A stretch of 27,087 nucleotides of DNA, taken from the IMG/VR virus record IMGVR_UViG_3300036804_000053, positions 1 to 27,087 of that record. One strand, given 5' to 3'. Numbering within the stretch: position 1 is the stretch's first letter; every line of letters begins with the position of its first letter. The notes beneath the pieces are model-generated. The model saw only the letters and a program-made list of their open reading frames with translations. It did no database searches and was not told where the DNA came from. The position numbers and the translations under genes are program-made. Positions 14,341 through 22,023 of the stretch are shown here, piece by piece. Source of the DNA: a virus.

Positions 14341-14759
14341 TGACGTACCCGGTGATCGCGCAGCCCGATGCGGAGAAGTGGATCGTGCAGTGCCTCGCGC
14401 CGCTGGGCGCCGGCGTGACGTGCTTCTGCTTCGCGGCCAATCAGCTCAGCCTGACGGGCTGGCTGTGGTCGTACTCCATTCAGGTTGACGCGCGCGCCGG
14501 GCGCAAATCAGCGGCGCGCAACCTGGCCGAGTCCGCCCGCCAGGTGATGAGCGCCCTGACCTCGTTCGACTGGCCTGACGGCGTGATCTCTTACAGCCGC
14601 GCCGACAGCGGGCCTTTCTGGCTGCCCGACATGGACGGCGGTCCCCGCTACGTGGCGCGGTACGAGATCCGCGCCCATCCGATGCCCGGCGCCTGGCAGG
14701 CGCCCGCACCGCAAGCCCCGGCGCTCAGCCGCGCCGGCCAACCGAAGGGAAAGCCATGA
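14340..14759 (+). CDS. Tail terminator protein
   Basis: 139 residues; ATG at 14340-14342 overlaps the previous stop by one base. A beta-alpha mix: DAEKWIVQCLAPLGAGVTCF, WLWSYSIQVDARAGRKSAARNLAESARQVMSAL (beta strand into long helix), then GVISYSRADSGPFWLPDMDGGPRYVARYEIRAHP. The helix followed by a final strand pair resembles lambda gpU/SPP1 gp17-type tail terminators that cap the tail tube at the head end. Position just before the major tail protein is the standard place. The C-terminal 25 residues are Pro/Ala-rich. Confidence 0.75.
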   Translation: MTYPVIAQPDAEKWIVQCLAPLGAGVTCFCFAANQLSLTGWLWSYSIQVDARAGRKSAARNLAESARQVMSALTSFDWPDGVISYSRADSGPFWLPDMDGGPRYVARYEIRAHPMPGAWQAPAPQAPALSRAGQPKGKP

Positions 14760-15412
14760 CGACCCCCGTCTATGACATGGACCCGGCCGAGGTGCTCGTT
14801 GGCACCAGCAACGGCCCCGGTCTGTACGTCGCGCCGGTCGGCACCGACCCGCCAGCAGACACCAGCACCCCGTGGGCGTCCCCGTGGGAGATCCTCGGGT
14901 ACATCTCCGACGACGGCCCGACCGTCGGCTCGGCGACCACCACGCAGGACATCAAGCCGTGGCAGTCGCGTTCGCCGATCCGCACCGTGATCACCGAGCG
15001 CACGATGACGGTCAAGTTCATCCTCTGGCAGATCAACGAGATGACGCTGGCGATGTACTTCGACGCCGACCCGCCGACGCCGGCCGCCGACGGCTCGTTC
15101 GCGATGGAGGTCCGCAGCGACACCGACCAGCACCTGTACGCCATCGGCGTCGACACCGCCGACGGGCCGCGCGCGCTGCGGGTGATCTTCCACCGCGCGT
15201 CGCTGTCGGACGCCGCCGACATGCAGATCCAGAGCGGCGCCGCCGTGCCGCTGGAAGTCACCCTGACGGCGCTGGACGACGCGGGCGTGCTCGCCGACGT
15301 CCTGGTCGGCCCGTCGACCGCCGCGCCCGGCACTGACGTCCAAGCGCAGCAGCTTCCCGCGACCGCCGCCAAGACCCCGGCCATGGCCGGCAGCAGCACG
15401 GCGAAGGCGTGA
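14756..15412 (+). CDS. Major tail (tube) protein
   Basis: 218 residues; ATGA overlap with the tail terminator gene. The beta-rich core shows LYVAPVGTDPP, WEILGYISDDGPTVGSA, KPWQSRSPIRTVITERTMTVKF, NEMTLAMYF, LRVIFHRASLSD and PLEVTLTALDD, the usual pattern of actinophage tube subunits (WExLGYxSxDG is typical). It forms the stacked hexamers of the non-contractile tail tube. The last 40 residues are Ala/Thr/Gln-rich and probably exposed. Confidence 0.88.
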   Translation: MTTPVYDMDPAEVLVGTSNGPGLYVAPVGTDPPADTSTPWASPWEILGYISDDGPTVGSATTTQDIKPWQSRSPIRTVITERTMTVKFILWQINEMTLAMYFDADPPTPAADGSFAMEVRSDTDQHLYAIGVDTADGPRALRVIFHRASLSDAADMQIQSGAAVPLEVTLTALDDAGVLADVLVGPSTAAPGTDVQAQQLPATAAKTPAMAGSSTAKA

Positions 15413-15756
15413 CGGCGGCCAAGCCGGAACTGGACCTCTACGACCTCAGCGCGGCCGCCAACGCGGCGCTCGCCGAGGCGATCGAGCGGCCGTTCCGGTT
15501 CACCTACAAGGGCGTTGTCTACGAGCTGCCCAACCAGAAGCTGTGGCCGCTGTCGGCGATGGACGACATGGGCGGCGACATCGGCCAGTTCCTGACCGCG
15601 ATCGGCGCCAAGCCCGAGGTGTACGACGGGCTGTCGGCCGCCGGGCTTGTCGTCGGCGAGCTGCAACTGCTCATCGAGGCGGCGGTCAAGGACGCCGGGG
15701 TGGGAAGCCTCCCAAACTCCAAGCCGCCAGCGCGGCGCGGTTCGACCCGGACGTAG
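15409..15756 (+). CDS. Tail assembly chaperone G
   Basis: 115 residues from a GTG overlapping the tail protein stop (GTGA). An acidic N-terminus (KPELDLYDLSAAANAALAEAIERPF), then FTYKGVVYELPNQKLWPLSAMDDMG, and helices through LVVGELQLLIEAAVKDAG. It corresponds to lambda gpG: it binds the tape measure protein and recruits tail subunits before assembly. Near the 3' end the in-frame heptamer CCCAAAC allows a -1 shift into the following frame; without the shift, translation ends at TAG 15754-15756 after a short basic tail (PPARRGSTRT). Confidence 0.85.
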   Translation: MTAAKPELDLYDLSAAANAALAEAIERPFRFTYKGVVYELPNQKLWPLSAMDDMGGDIGQFLTAIGAKPEVYDGLSAAGLVVGELQLLIEAAVKDAGVGSLPNSKPPARRGSTRT

Positions 15757-16142
15757 AAGCGGCGATGCTGGCCGCGTACGGGGTCGACGTGCTCGACCCC
15801 GGCGTGTCGCTTCGCCGTGTCCATGTTCTGCTGGAGCGGCTGCCGCCGCATGCCCGCAGGGGCGGCGAGCAGTGGTCAACCGAGGCGGAACTGCTGGCCG
15901 GCCTGATCGATCACGTCGCCACGCTGACGTGGATCACCATGCGCGCCAACGGGTCGAACGCGTCACGGCCCAAGCCCATCGAGCGGCCGCCGATGCGCAG
16001 GCGGCCGAAGCGCGCGCCGGCTCCGCGGCCGCGACGCGCCCTCGGTCACCTCGAGGAGACAGGCGACGAGGCGACGGCCAGTTGGGCGGACGCCATCGGG
16101 GCGATAGCCGCAACTGACGGGGTGCGGGTGCGCCATGGCTGA
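15409..16142 (+). CDS. Tail assembly chaperone G-T (-1 frameshift product)
   Basis: Translation shifts back one base at CCCAAAC (15711-15717), giving join(15409..15717, 15717..16142), about 244 residues. The T part reads LQAASAARFDPDVEAAMLAAYGVDVLDPGVSLRRVHVLLERLPPH and continues through TEAELLAGLIDHVATLTWITM to a basic stretch (RRRPKRAPAPRPRRA) and an acidic end. The segment RVHVLLERLPP...LIDHVATLTWI strongly resembles the T part of actinophage G-T chaperones. The T frame lacks its own start with a ribosome site, and its stop overlaps the tape measure ATG. As in lambda, the G to G-T ratio probably governs tail assembly. Confidence 0.85.
15711..15717 (+). promoter_or_regulatory. -1 ribosomal frameshift site CCCAAAC
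   Basis: The zero frame reads CTC CCA AAC, so the heptamer is exactly X XXY YYZ with X=C, Y=A, Z=C. After slipping, the tRNAs read CCC AAA and the next codon is CTC in the -1 frame, which is open to 16142. The position, 39 bases before the G stop codon and between the G and T chaperone frames, is canonical for siphophages. GC-rich sequence follows and could form a stimulating structure. Confidence 0.88.
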
Positions 16143-19100
16143 TTACAGTTACGGCGGCCTGTCGATCGTGGTGCAGGCGATCACGGCGCCGATGGCCGCC
16201 GAGATCCGCCAGGCCGCGCTGCGGGCCGGCGACGAGGCAGCCGCGAGCCTTGAGAAGAAGCTCAGCCGCTCCATCACCGAGGGCCTGGTGCGCGGCGTCG
16301 CCGAGGGTTCGGCGAAGGCGTGGCGCGGCGCGGGACGCGCGGCTTCCGAGGGCCTGGCGTCGATGACGGAGGCCGCGCGCAAGGCGGCGACGGCGGCGGC
16401 GGTCGCGGCCAGCACGGCGTTCGAGCGGGAGGTCACGGCGCGGCTGGGCAGGGTCGCGGCGAAGACGCAGGAAATCCTGACGCCGATGGTGGAGGGAGCG
16501 CGCAGGGCGGCGGCGACGGCGGCGATCGCCGTGAGCGTCACGTTCGACCGGGAGGTCACCGCCCGGCTGGGCAAGGTCGCGGCCAAGGCGCAGGAAATCC
16601 TCACGCCGATGGTGGAGGGAGCGCGGAAGGCGGCGGCGACGGCGGCGATCGCGGCCAGCGTCACGTTCGACCGGGAGATCACCGCGCGCCTGAACGTGAT
16701 CGCCGCCAAGGCCGGCGATGCGCTGTCGGCGATGTCCGCGACGGCGCGCACGGCGGCCGCTAACGCCGCCGTGGCGGCGAGCCTGGCCTTTGACTCGATC
16801 CTCGCACCGCGCATCGCCAAGGCGGCAGCCAAGGCCGGGGAGGCGCTGTCGGGGCTGTCGGCGGCGGCGCGCAAGGAGGCAGCCTACGCCGCGTCGGTGG
16901 CCGGGAAGGTGTTCGGGGAGATCCTGGCGCCGGGGTTCGCGAAGGCGGCAGCAGCGGCCGAGAAGGCGCTGACGCCGATGGCGGCCGGCGTGCGCAAGGC
17001 GGCGGCGGTCGCGGCGCGCGCGGCCGGGTCGGTGTTCGGCGACGTCCTGGTGCCCGCTGTCGCCAAGGCGGTCGCGGCCGCGTCCGACAGCATGGCGACG
17101 CTGACGGACGCGGCGGGCGCCGTCGCGGCGTCGGCCAGCGCCGCGTTCGGCAGGATCATCGTGCCCGGATTCGCCAAGGCCGGCGAGCTGGCGTCGACGG
17201 CGTTCAACGCCGCGATGGACAGCCGGGTCGTCGCCGGCGCGCGCATGTCGGCGGCTAAGGCCGGCGAGTCGTTCAAGAGCGTCGGCAAGGCGGCGGGCGG
17301 CATGCTGAAGGGCGCCGCCGAGGCGGCGGCGCTGCTGGGTACCGGGTTCATCGGCTACGCGGTCAAGGCCGGCGTCGCCTACAACGTGCTTTACCAGAAG
17401 TCGATCAAGGCGTTCACGGTGACGCTCGGCAGCCAGAAGGCCGCCGAGAAGATGATGGCGAACATCTCGGCGTTCGCGAAGACCTCGCCGTTCCCGCGCC
17501 AGGCGTTCATCTCGGCGACTCAGACGATGCTCGGCTACGGCGTGTCCGCCAAGAAGATCATCCCCACCATGTCGGCGGTGCAGGATGCTGTCGCTGCGGT
17601 CGGCGGCGGCACCGACACGTTCACCAAGGTCATCAACGCGATCGCCAAGGTGCAGGCCGAGGGCAAGTTCACCGCGCGGACGTTCAACCAGCTCGGCAGC
17701 TACGGCATCAACGCCGCGCAGCTCATCGGCCAGGGCATGAACCTGACCGCCGCGCAGGTGCGCCAGGAGGTCACCAAGAACAAGCTCGACACGCAGACGG
17801 CGCTGACCGACCTGGTGACGCAGATGCAGATCAGGTACAAGGGCGCGGCGGCCGGGCTCAAGTCGACATGGACCGGCGCGAAGCAGTCGATTCAGGCCGC
17901 CATGCGCGACATCGGCTCGGCGATCGTGGAGCCGTTCATCAGCAAGAAGGGCGGCGGCCTGGCGATCCAGTGGGCCAACAAGCTCGGCAAGGTGCTGTGG
18001 GACCTGGAGCCGGCCGTCACGCCGCTGGTCAACGCGCTGATGGTGTCGCTGGCCCCGGCGATCCACGCGGTGAACCTCGGGATCAACTGGCTGCTCGACC
18101 AGGCCGACCAGCTCAAGGGCAAGAACCTGTCCGCCGCGACGAAGGCAGTCGAGAAGTTCGGCGGCGCGTTCACGGCGGTCGGCGCGGCGCTATCGGTTTT
18201 CACCGGGGCCAAGCTGCTGCGCGGCCTGCCGCTGATCGGCGACATCGCGGGCGGCCTGCTCGGGCCGTTCGAGGCGCTGGCCGGGCCGCTCGGCCTGATC
18301 GTCGGCGCGATCACGCTGATGGTGGCCAAGTCGCCGAAGCTGCGCGCCGCGCTCGTCGACGTCGGCAAGGGCGTCATCGCGTTCGTTGAGCCGGTTTTCT
18401 CCGCAGTCGTGACCCTGGCGCAGGCAGCCTTTTCCTGGGTCAGCCAGCTTGCCGGGGTCATCGGCGACAAGCTCGCGCCGGCGCTGTCGTCGCTCGCGTC
18501 CTGGCTGCCGGGCGCGGGCAAGAGCGCCGGGAAGTTCATCGGCAGCATCACCGGGACCGCCAAAGCGGCCGTCGCCAAGCCGGCGAAGCAGACAGCCGCG
18601 CAGTCGGTCGGGCAGCGGTTCGCCGCGCACGCGACCTCGGCGACCGCCGTAACCCCGCAAACCCCTGGCCTGCTTGCGCGCATCACCGGGAGCGTCACGA
18701 ACTTCGGCAGGGCCGTCGCCACCGACCTGACGCCGATCATGGAGGCGCTCGCCGGGGTTTTCAAGATCATCGTCCCGTACTGGGAGTGGTTCTTCGAGCT
18801 GCTGGCAAACAGGTTCGGCCCGATCCTGACGCGGGTGTGGACGCTGCTGTGGCCGCTGATCCAGGGCGTCGCCAAGTTCATCGGCGATGACCTGCGGGTG
18901 CTCGGCACCGTACTGGGAGTGGTGCTGCCGATCGCTTTCAAGGCGTTCGTCGCGGTGATGAAGTGGGTCGTCCCGATCATCATTGACGGCATCGCCGGAA
19001 TCATCACCATCGCGATCGACATGCTGGCCCCGTTCGTCAAGTTCCTCACCTGGCTGCTTGTCCACTTCTGGCCCGGCGTGCAGCGGGTGGCGGGGCTGCT

Positions 19101-22023
19101 GGTCGGCGCGTGGAACTGGATCTCCAGCTCCGCGAAGAAGGCTTTCGATGCGACCTGGGGCTGGATCAAGGATTTCAGCAGCAAGTTCATCGACTGGGCG
19201 TCGCACCTGTTCGAGACCATCGGGAAGTTTTTCAGCGACGGCTGGTCCGGCCTGGTCAGCGGGGCCACGAACGTCGGCGGTGACGTGCTCCGGGTGCTGA
19301 AGTCCGGATTCGAGGCCGCATGGAAAGACATCTCGTCGTGGGTGCGCGACCACATCGTCGGGCCGATCGTCAACGCGGTGAAGTGGTTCTTCCACATCGG
19401 CGGCAGCAACCCGGCGGGCGCCAGCGCCAAGAGCGCGAGCTCGCCCGTGCACGTGGGGGCGCAGGGCGGCGGCGGGACCGGTATCGCGGTGGCCAGCGCG
19501 GCGGCCGCAGCGCCCGGCGACGACAGCGGCGGCGGCCTGTGGGGCAACGTCGGCGGCATCTTCGCCGGCATGGTCGAACAGGTCGTGACCTCGGATGCGC
19601 TCAAGATCGGGGAGAAGATCTTCGGCTCGGCTGCCGACGCGCTGGGCTGGATCGTGGTCAAGGGCCTGGTGGCGGTCAAGGATCTCGGCAAGGTCGCGCT
19701 CGGCGCGCTGGAGAAGATCCCCGGCGTAAGCTCGGCGCTCGGCTTCCTCGGCGGCGCGCTCGGCGGCGGCGTCGGCGGCGTCACCGGCCTGGTCAACCGG
19801 GCGCTCGCCTACGCCGGCCATGCCTACATCTGGGGCGGCGGCGCGAACTCGGCGACCGGGTTCGACTGCTCGTCATTCGTCAACATGATCGCCGGGATGG
19901 CGGGCCTGCCCGAGCCCGGCGGATTCCGCGCGCCGAGCAGCCAGCACGGGCCGGTTACCGGCAACTGGCTGAGCTTCGGCGGACTTCAGACGGTGCCGTA
20001 TGACCAGATGATGCCGGGCGACCTGTACGTCAACACCTCGCACATGGGCATCGTGACGGGCAAGGGCATGGGATTCGCGGCGCGGTCCACGCAGAGCCGC
20101 ACCGGGCCGCAGAGCGTCCCGAGGGGCGTCTACACGATCCGGCGGTGGCCGGGCGGCGGCGGGACCGGCGGCGGCGTCGGCGACGGCAGCCTGCTCGCGC
20201 AGGCACTGTCGGGCCTGCTGTCGCAGGGCCAGGGGGCGGCGCCGTCGGTCGTCTCCGGTTCGAGCAGCCAGAACCTGGAGACGATCGCCCGGTACATGTT
20301 CGGGCACGGCTGGAGCCTGCCCGGCGCCGCCGGGGTCGCGGGCAACATCTGGCGCGAGTCGCTCGGCGACCCGCTGTCGTACGGGTCCGGCGGACGCGGG
20401 CTGATCGGCTGGACGCCGCCCAACACGCTGCCCAACTCGGCGTTCATTCCCGGCAACCCGTCGGCGTCGCTGAGCAGGCAGCTTCCCCTCGTCAACTCGT
20501 TCTTCCGCGACCACATGGGCCGCTACCTGGCCCTGGCCAACGCGCAGAGCGACGCGGGGCTGGCCGCGCTGGTCATCATGAACATGGGCGAACGGCCGGC
20601 CGGCTCCAGCCAGTCCAACCCGTTCTTCGGCGGCACCGGCACCTCGGCGGGCAGCCAGCGCGCGGCGATGGCACGCAACATCTTCGACCTGCTACGCCAG
20701 TCGGCAACGGTCAAGATGGCCACCGGCGGCGTGATCCGCGAGCCGGTGGCCGGCATCGGCGTTTCGGGCACGAGCTACCTGCTCGGCGAGAACGGCCCCG
20801 AGGGCGTGCTGCCGGCGAAGCTGCTGGAGTACCTGAAGCAGCTTCTCAAGATGATGGCGGCGACCGCCGCCAGGCAGCCGGCGGACCGCCGCAACCTGCT
20901 TGTCGGCTCGCAGGACGTCGCCGCGCCGGTGAAGAAGGCGGTGGCCGCCGCTGTCAGCGGCGCCGCGTCCAAGGCGGCGGCGGCGGGCGCGGCGACTGCG
21001 GCGGCCGCCGGGACGGTGACCGGCGGCTCGGTGGCTGCGGTGAAGAAAGCGCAGGAGTACGCCACCAGGGCGGCGAAGGTCGCGGCGACCAACGCGGCGC
21101 GCGCGGCGCGGGTCGCGGCGAGCAACAGCGCGGCACTGGCGCGGGTAGCGGCCTCCAACACCGCCCGGTCGGCGCGTGTCGCCGCGACCGACGCGGCGCG
21201 GCTGGTCAAGCTACAGGCGACGATCACCGCGCGCATGACGAAGGTCAGCGCGACCAACGCCGCGCGGCTGGCCAGCGCGAACCTGACGAACTCGACCAAC
21301 GCGCACAAGACGGCGATCACCAACGCCGCGGATCTCGCCAGGGCGCAGGCGCGGCACTACGCGTCCGCGCAGACGCGGGCCAACGCGATCGCCCGCGTCA
21401 CCGCCTCCAACAACGAGCGGCTCGCGAAACTGGACCTGTCCAACGTCAAGCGGCTCGCGCAGGCCAAGACGACGAACGCGACCAGGCTGGCGGCCGCCGA
21501 GGCGACCAGCGATGCGCAGCTCGCCAGGGCGAAGGCGACCAACGCGAGCGACCTGGCGAAGGCGAACGCGTCCAACGCGGCCGCGCTGAGCAAGGCCGAG
21601 ACGTCGGCGATGCTGGCGCTGGAGAAGACCGGCATCAGCGCCGCCGAGGCGCTCAAGAAGCTGGCGGCGAGCAACCCCGGCCTTATCGCCCTGGCGAAGG
21701 GCAAGCCGATGCCGCGCGGCCGCAACGACCTGTTCATCCCCGGCCGGCCGGTGCTGACCAAGGCGCAGATTGACCGGGCGATCAAGAATCCGCCGTTGCT
21801 GCCGCCCTGGGTGAAGCAGCGGATCGGCGACGTCACCGGCTCGGCGTCGGGACGCGGGCAGATGGCGATCTCGCCGAAGGAGGCGCAGCAGATCCGCGAT
21901 GCGGTGGCCAAGCAGCCGGTTGTCGTCAACGTCTTCCCGCGCGAGAAGCAGTCGGAGACGGAAGTTGCCGCCGCCGTCTCGCGGAGCCTCAACTGGGCGG
22001 CGCAAGGCGGTGCACGAGGATGA
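16135..22023 (+). CDS. Tail tape measure protein with NlpC/P60-like and lysozyme domains
   Basis: 1962 residues; ATG 16135 overlaps the G-T stop. Parts in order: residues 59-372, an Ala-rich helical region of 41-residue repeats; about 385-640, a TP901-type core (FAKTSPFPRQAFISATQTMLGYG, GKFTARTFNQLGSYGINAAQL, LKSTWTGAKQSIQAAMRDIG); about 690-780 and 870-1090, hydrophobic Trp-rich membrane-like stretches; about 1220-1340, an NlpC/P60-like peptidase (YIWGGGANSATGFDCSSF with Cys1245; SHMGIVTGKG with His1303); about 1380-1520, a phage tail lysozyme-like domain (AGVAGNIWRESLGD, Glu1408); GENGPEGVLPAKLL; residues 1640-1833, 11-residue repeats; and a C-terminal VVVNVFPREKQSETEV. It sets tail length and probably cuts the wall during DNA entry. 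At roughly 1.5 angstrom per residue the upper estimate is near 290 nm. Confidence 0.94.
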   Translation: MADYSYGGLSIVVQAITAPMAAEIRQAALRAGDEAAASLEKKLSRSITEGLVRGVAEGSAKAWRGAGRAASEGLASMTEAARKAATAAAVAASTAFEREVTARLGRVAAKTQEILTPMVEGARRAAATAAIAVSVTFDREVTARLGKVAAKAQEILTPMVEGARKAAATAAIAASVTFDREITARLNVIAAKAGDALSAMSATARTAAANAAVAASLAFDSILAPRIAKAAAKAGEALSGLSAAARKEAAYAASVAGKVFGEILAPGFAKAAAAAEKALTPMAAGVRKAAAVAARAAGSVFGDVLVPAVAKAVAAASDSMATLTDAAGAVAASASAAFGRIIVPGFAKAGELASTAFNAAMDSRVVAGARMSAAKAGESFKSVGKAAGGMLKGAAEAAALLGTGFIGYAVKAGVAYNVLYQKSIKAFTVTLGSQKAAEKMMANISAFAKTSPFPRQAFISATQTMLGYGVSAKKIIPTMSAVQDAVAAVGGGTDTFTKVINAIAKVQAEGKFTARTFNQLGSYGINAAQLIGQGMNLTAAQVRQEVTKNKLDTQTALTDLVTQMQIRYKGAAAGLKSTWTGAKQSIQAAMRDIGSAIVEPFISKKGGGLAIQWANKLGKVLWDLEPAVTPLVNALMVSLAPAIHAVNLGINWLLDQADQLKGKNLSAATKAVEKFGGAFTAVGAALSVFTGAKLLRGLPLIGDIAGGLLGPFEALAGPLGLIVGAITLMVAKSPKLRAALVDVGKGVIAFVEPVFSAVVTLAQAAFSWVSQLAGVIGDKLAPALSSLASWLPGAGKSAGKFIGSITGTAKAAVAKPAKQTAAQSVGQRFAAHATSATAVTPQTPGLLARITGSVTNFGRAVATDLTPIMEALAGVFKIIVPYWEWFFELLANRFGPILTRVWTLLWPLIQGVAKFIGDDLRVLGTVLGVVLPIAFKAFVAVMKWVVPIIIDGIAGIITIAIDMLAPFVKFLTWLLVHFWPGVQRVAGLLVGAWNWISSSAKKAFDATWGWIKDFSSKFIDWASHLFETIGKFFSDGWSGLVSGATNVGGDVLRVLKSGFEAAWKDISSWVRDHIVGPIVNAVKWFFHIGGSNPAGASAKSASSPVHVGAQGGGGTGIAVASAAAAAPGDDSGGGLWGNVGGIFAGMVEQVVTSDALKIGEKIFGSAADALGWIVVKGLVAVKDLGKVALGALEKIPGVSSALGFLGGALGGGVGGVTGLVNRALAYAGHAYIWGGGANSATGFDCSSFVNMIAGMAGLPEPGGFRAPSSQHGPVTGNWLSFGGLQTVPYDQMMPGDLYVNTSHMGIVTGKGMGFAARSTQSRTGPQSVPRGVYTIRRWPGGGGTGGGVGDGSLLAQALSGLLSQGQGAAPSVVSGSSSQNLETIARYMFGHGWSLPGAAGVAGNIWRESLGDPLSYGSGGRGLIGWTPPNTLPNSAFIPGNPSASLSRQLPLVNSFFRDHMGRYLALANAQSDAGLAALVIMNMGERPAGSSQSNPFFGGTGTSAGSQRAAMARNIFDLLRQSATVKMATGGVIREPVAGIGVSGTSYLLGENGPEGVLPAKLLEYLKQLLKMMAATAARQPADRRNLLVGSQDVAAPVKKAVAAAVSGAASKAAAAGAATAAAAGTVTGGSVAAVKKAQEYATRAAKVAATNAARAARVAASNSAALARVAASNTARSARVAATDAARLVKLQATITARMTKVSATNAARLASANLTNSTNAHKTAITNAADLARAQARHYASAQTRANAIARVTASNNERLAKLDLSNVKRLAQAKTTNATRLAAAEATSDAQLARAKATNASDLAKANASNAAALSKAETSAMLALEKTGISAAEALKKLAASNPGLIALAKGKPMPRGRNDLFIPGRPVLTKAQIDRAIKNPPLLPPWVKQRIGDVTGSASGRGQMAISPKEAQQIRDAVAKQPVVVNVFPREKQSETEVAAAVSRSLNWAAQGGARG
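16309..17250 (+). repeat. 41-residue (123-bp) tandem repeats in tape measure N-terminus
   Basis: Units begin at Phe 96, 137, 178, 219, 260 and 301, with shortened 37-residue units before and after and a last one from 338. Units 1-3 share FDREVTARLG, AAKAQEILTPMVEGAR and KAAATAAIAASVT; later units drift to FGxILAPGFAKAAAxA. At the DNA level units 1 and 2 (from 16420 and 16543) match in long stretches including synonymous positions, for example AATCCT-ACGCCGATGGTGG, which indicates recent duplication. Confidence 0.85.
21052..21633 (+). repeat. 11-residue (hendecad) repeats in tape measure C-terminus
   Basis: Residues 1640-1833 consist of about 17 consecutive units of 11 residues with one 7-residue skip. 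The pattern is [A/T][S/T]N-x-A-x-[L/A]-A-[R/K]-[V/A]-x; examples are ATNAARAARVA, ASNSAALARVA, ASNTARSARVA, ATNAARLASAN, ASNNERLAKLD, TTNATRLAAAE and ATNASDLAKAN. An 11/3 periodicity implies a long straight or slightly right-handed helix or coiled coil. It lies after the lysozyme-like domain. Confidence 0.85.

Noticed and set aside
16309-17250. CRISPR array, considered because of regular 123-bp spacing
   Set aside because: The repeats are coding, in phase with the tape measure frame, with no short conserved repeat plus unique spacer pattern. No CRISPR or cas gene is present in the window.
15934-18066. 710-codon minus-strand frame opposite the tape measure gene
   Set aside because: Its repeated Arg/Asp/His-rich composition is the mirror of the 41-residue repeats; it has no recognisable domain and opposes an unambiguous gene.
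17892-19821. Two further minus-strand frames of more than 540 codons opposite the tape measure gene
   Set aside because: Mirror frames of a GC-rich gene; no domains, and they would overlap each other as well as the real gene.
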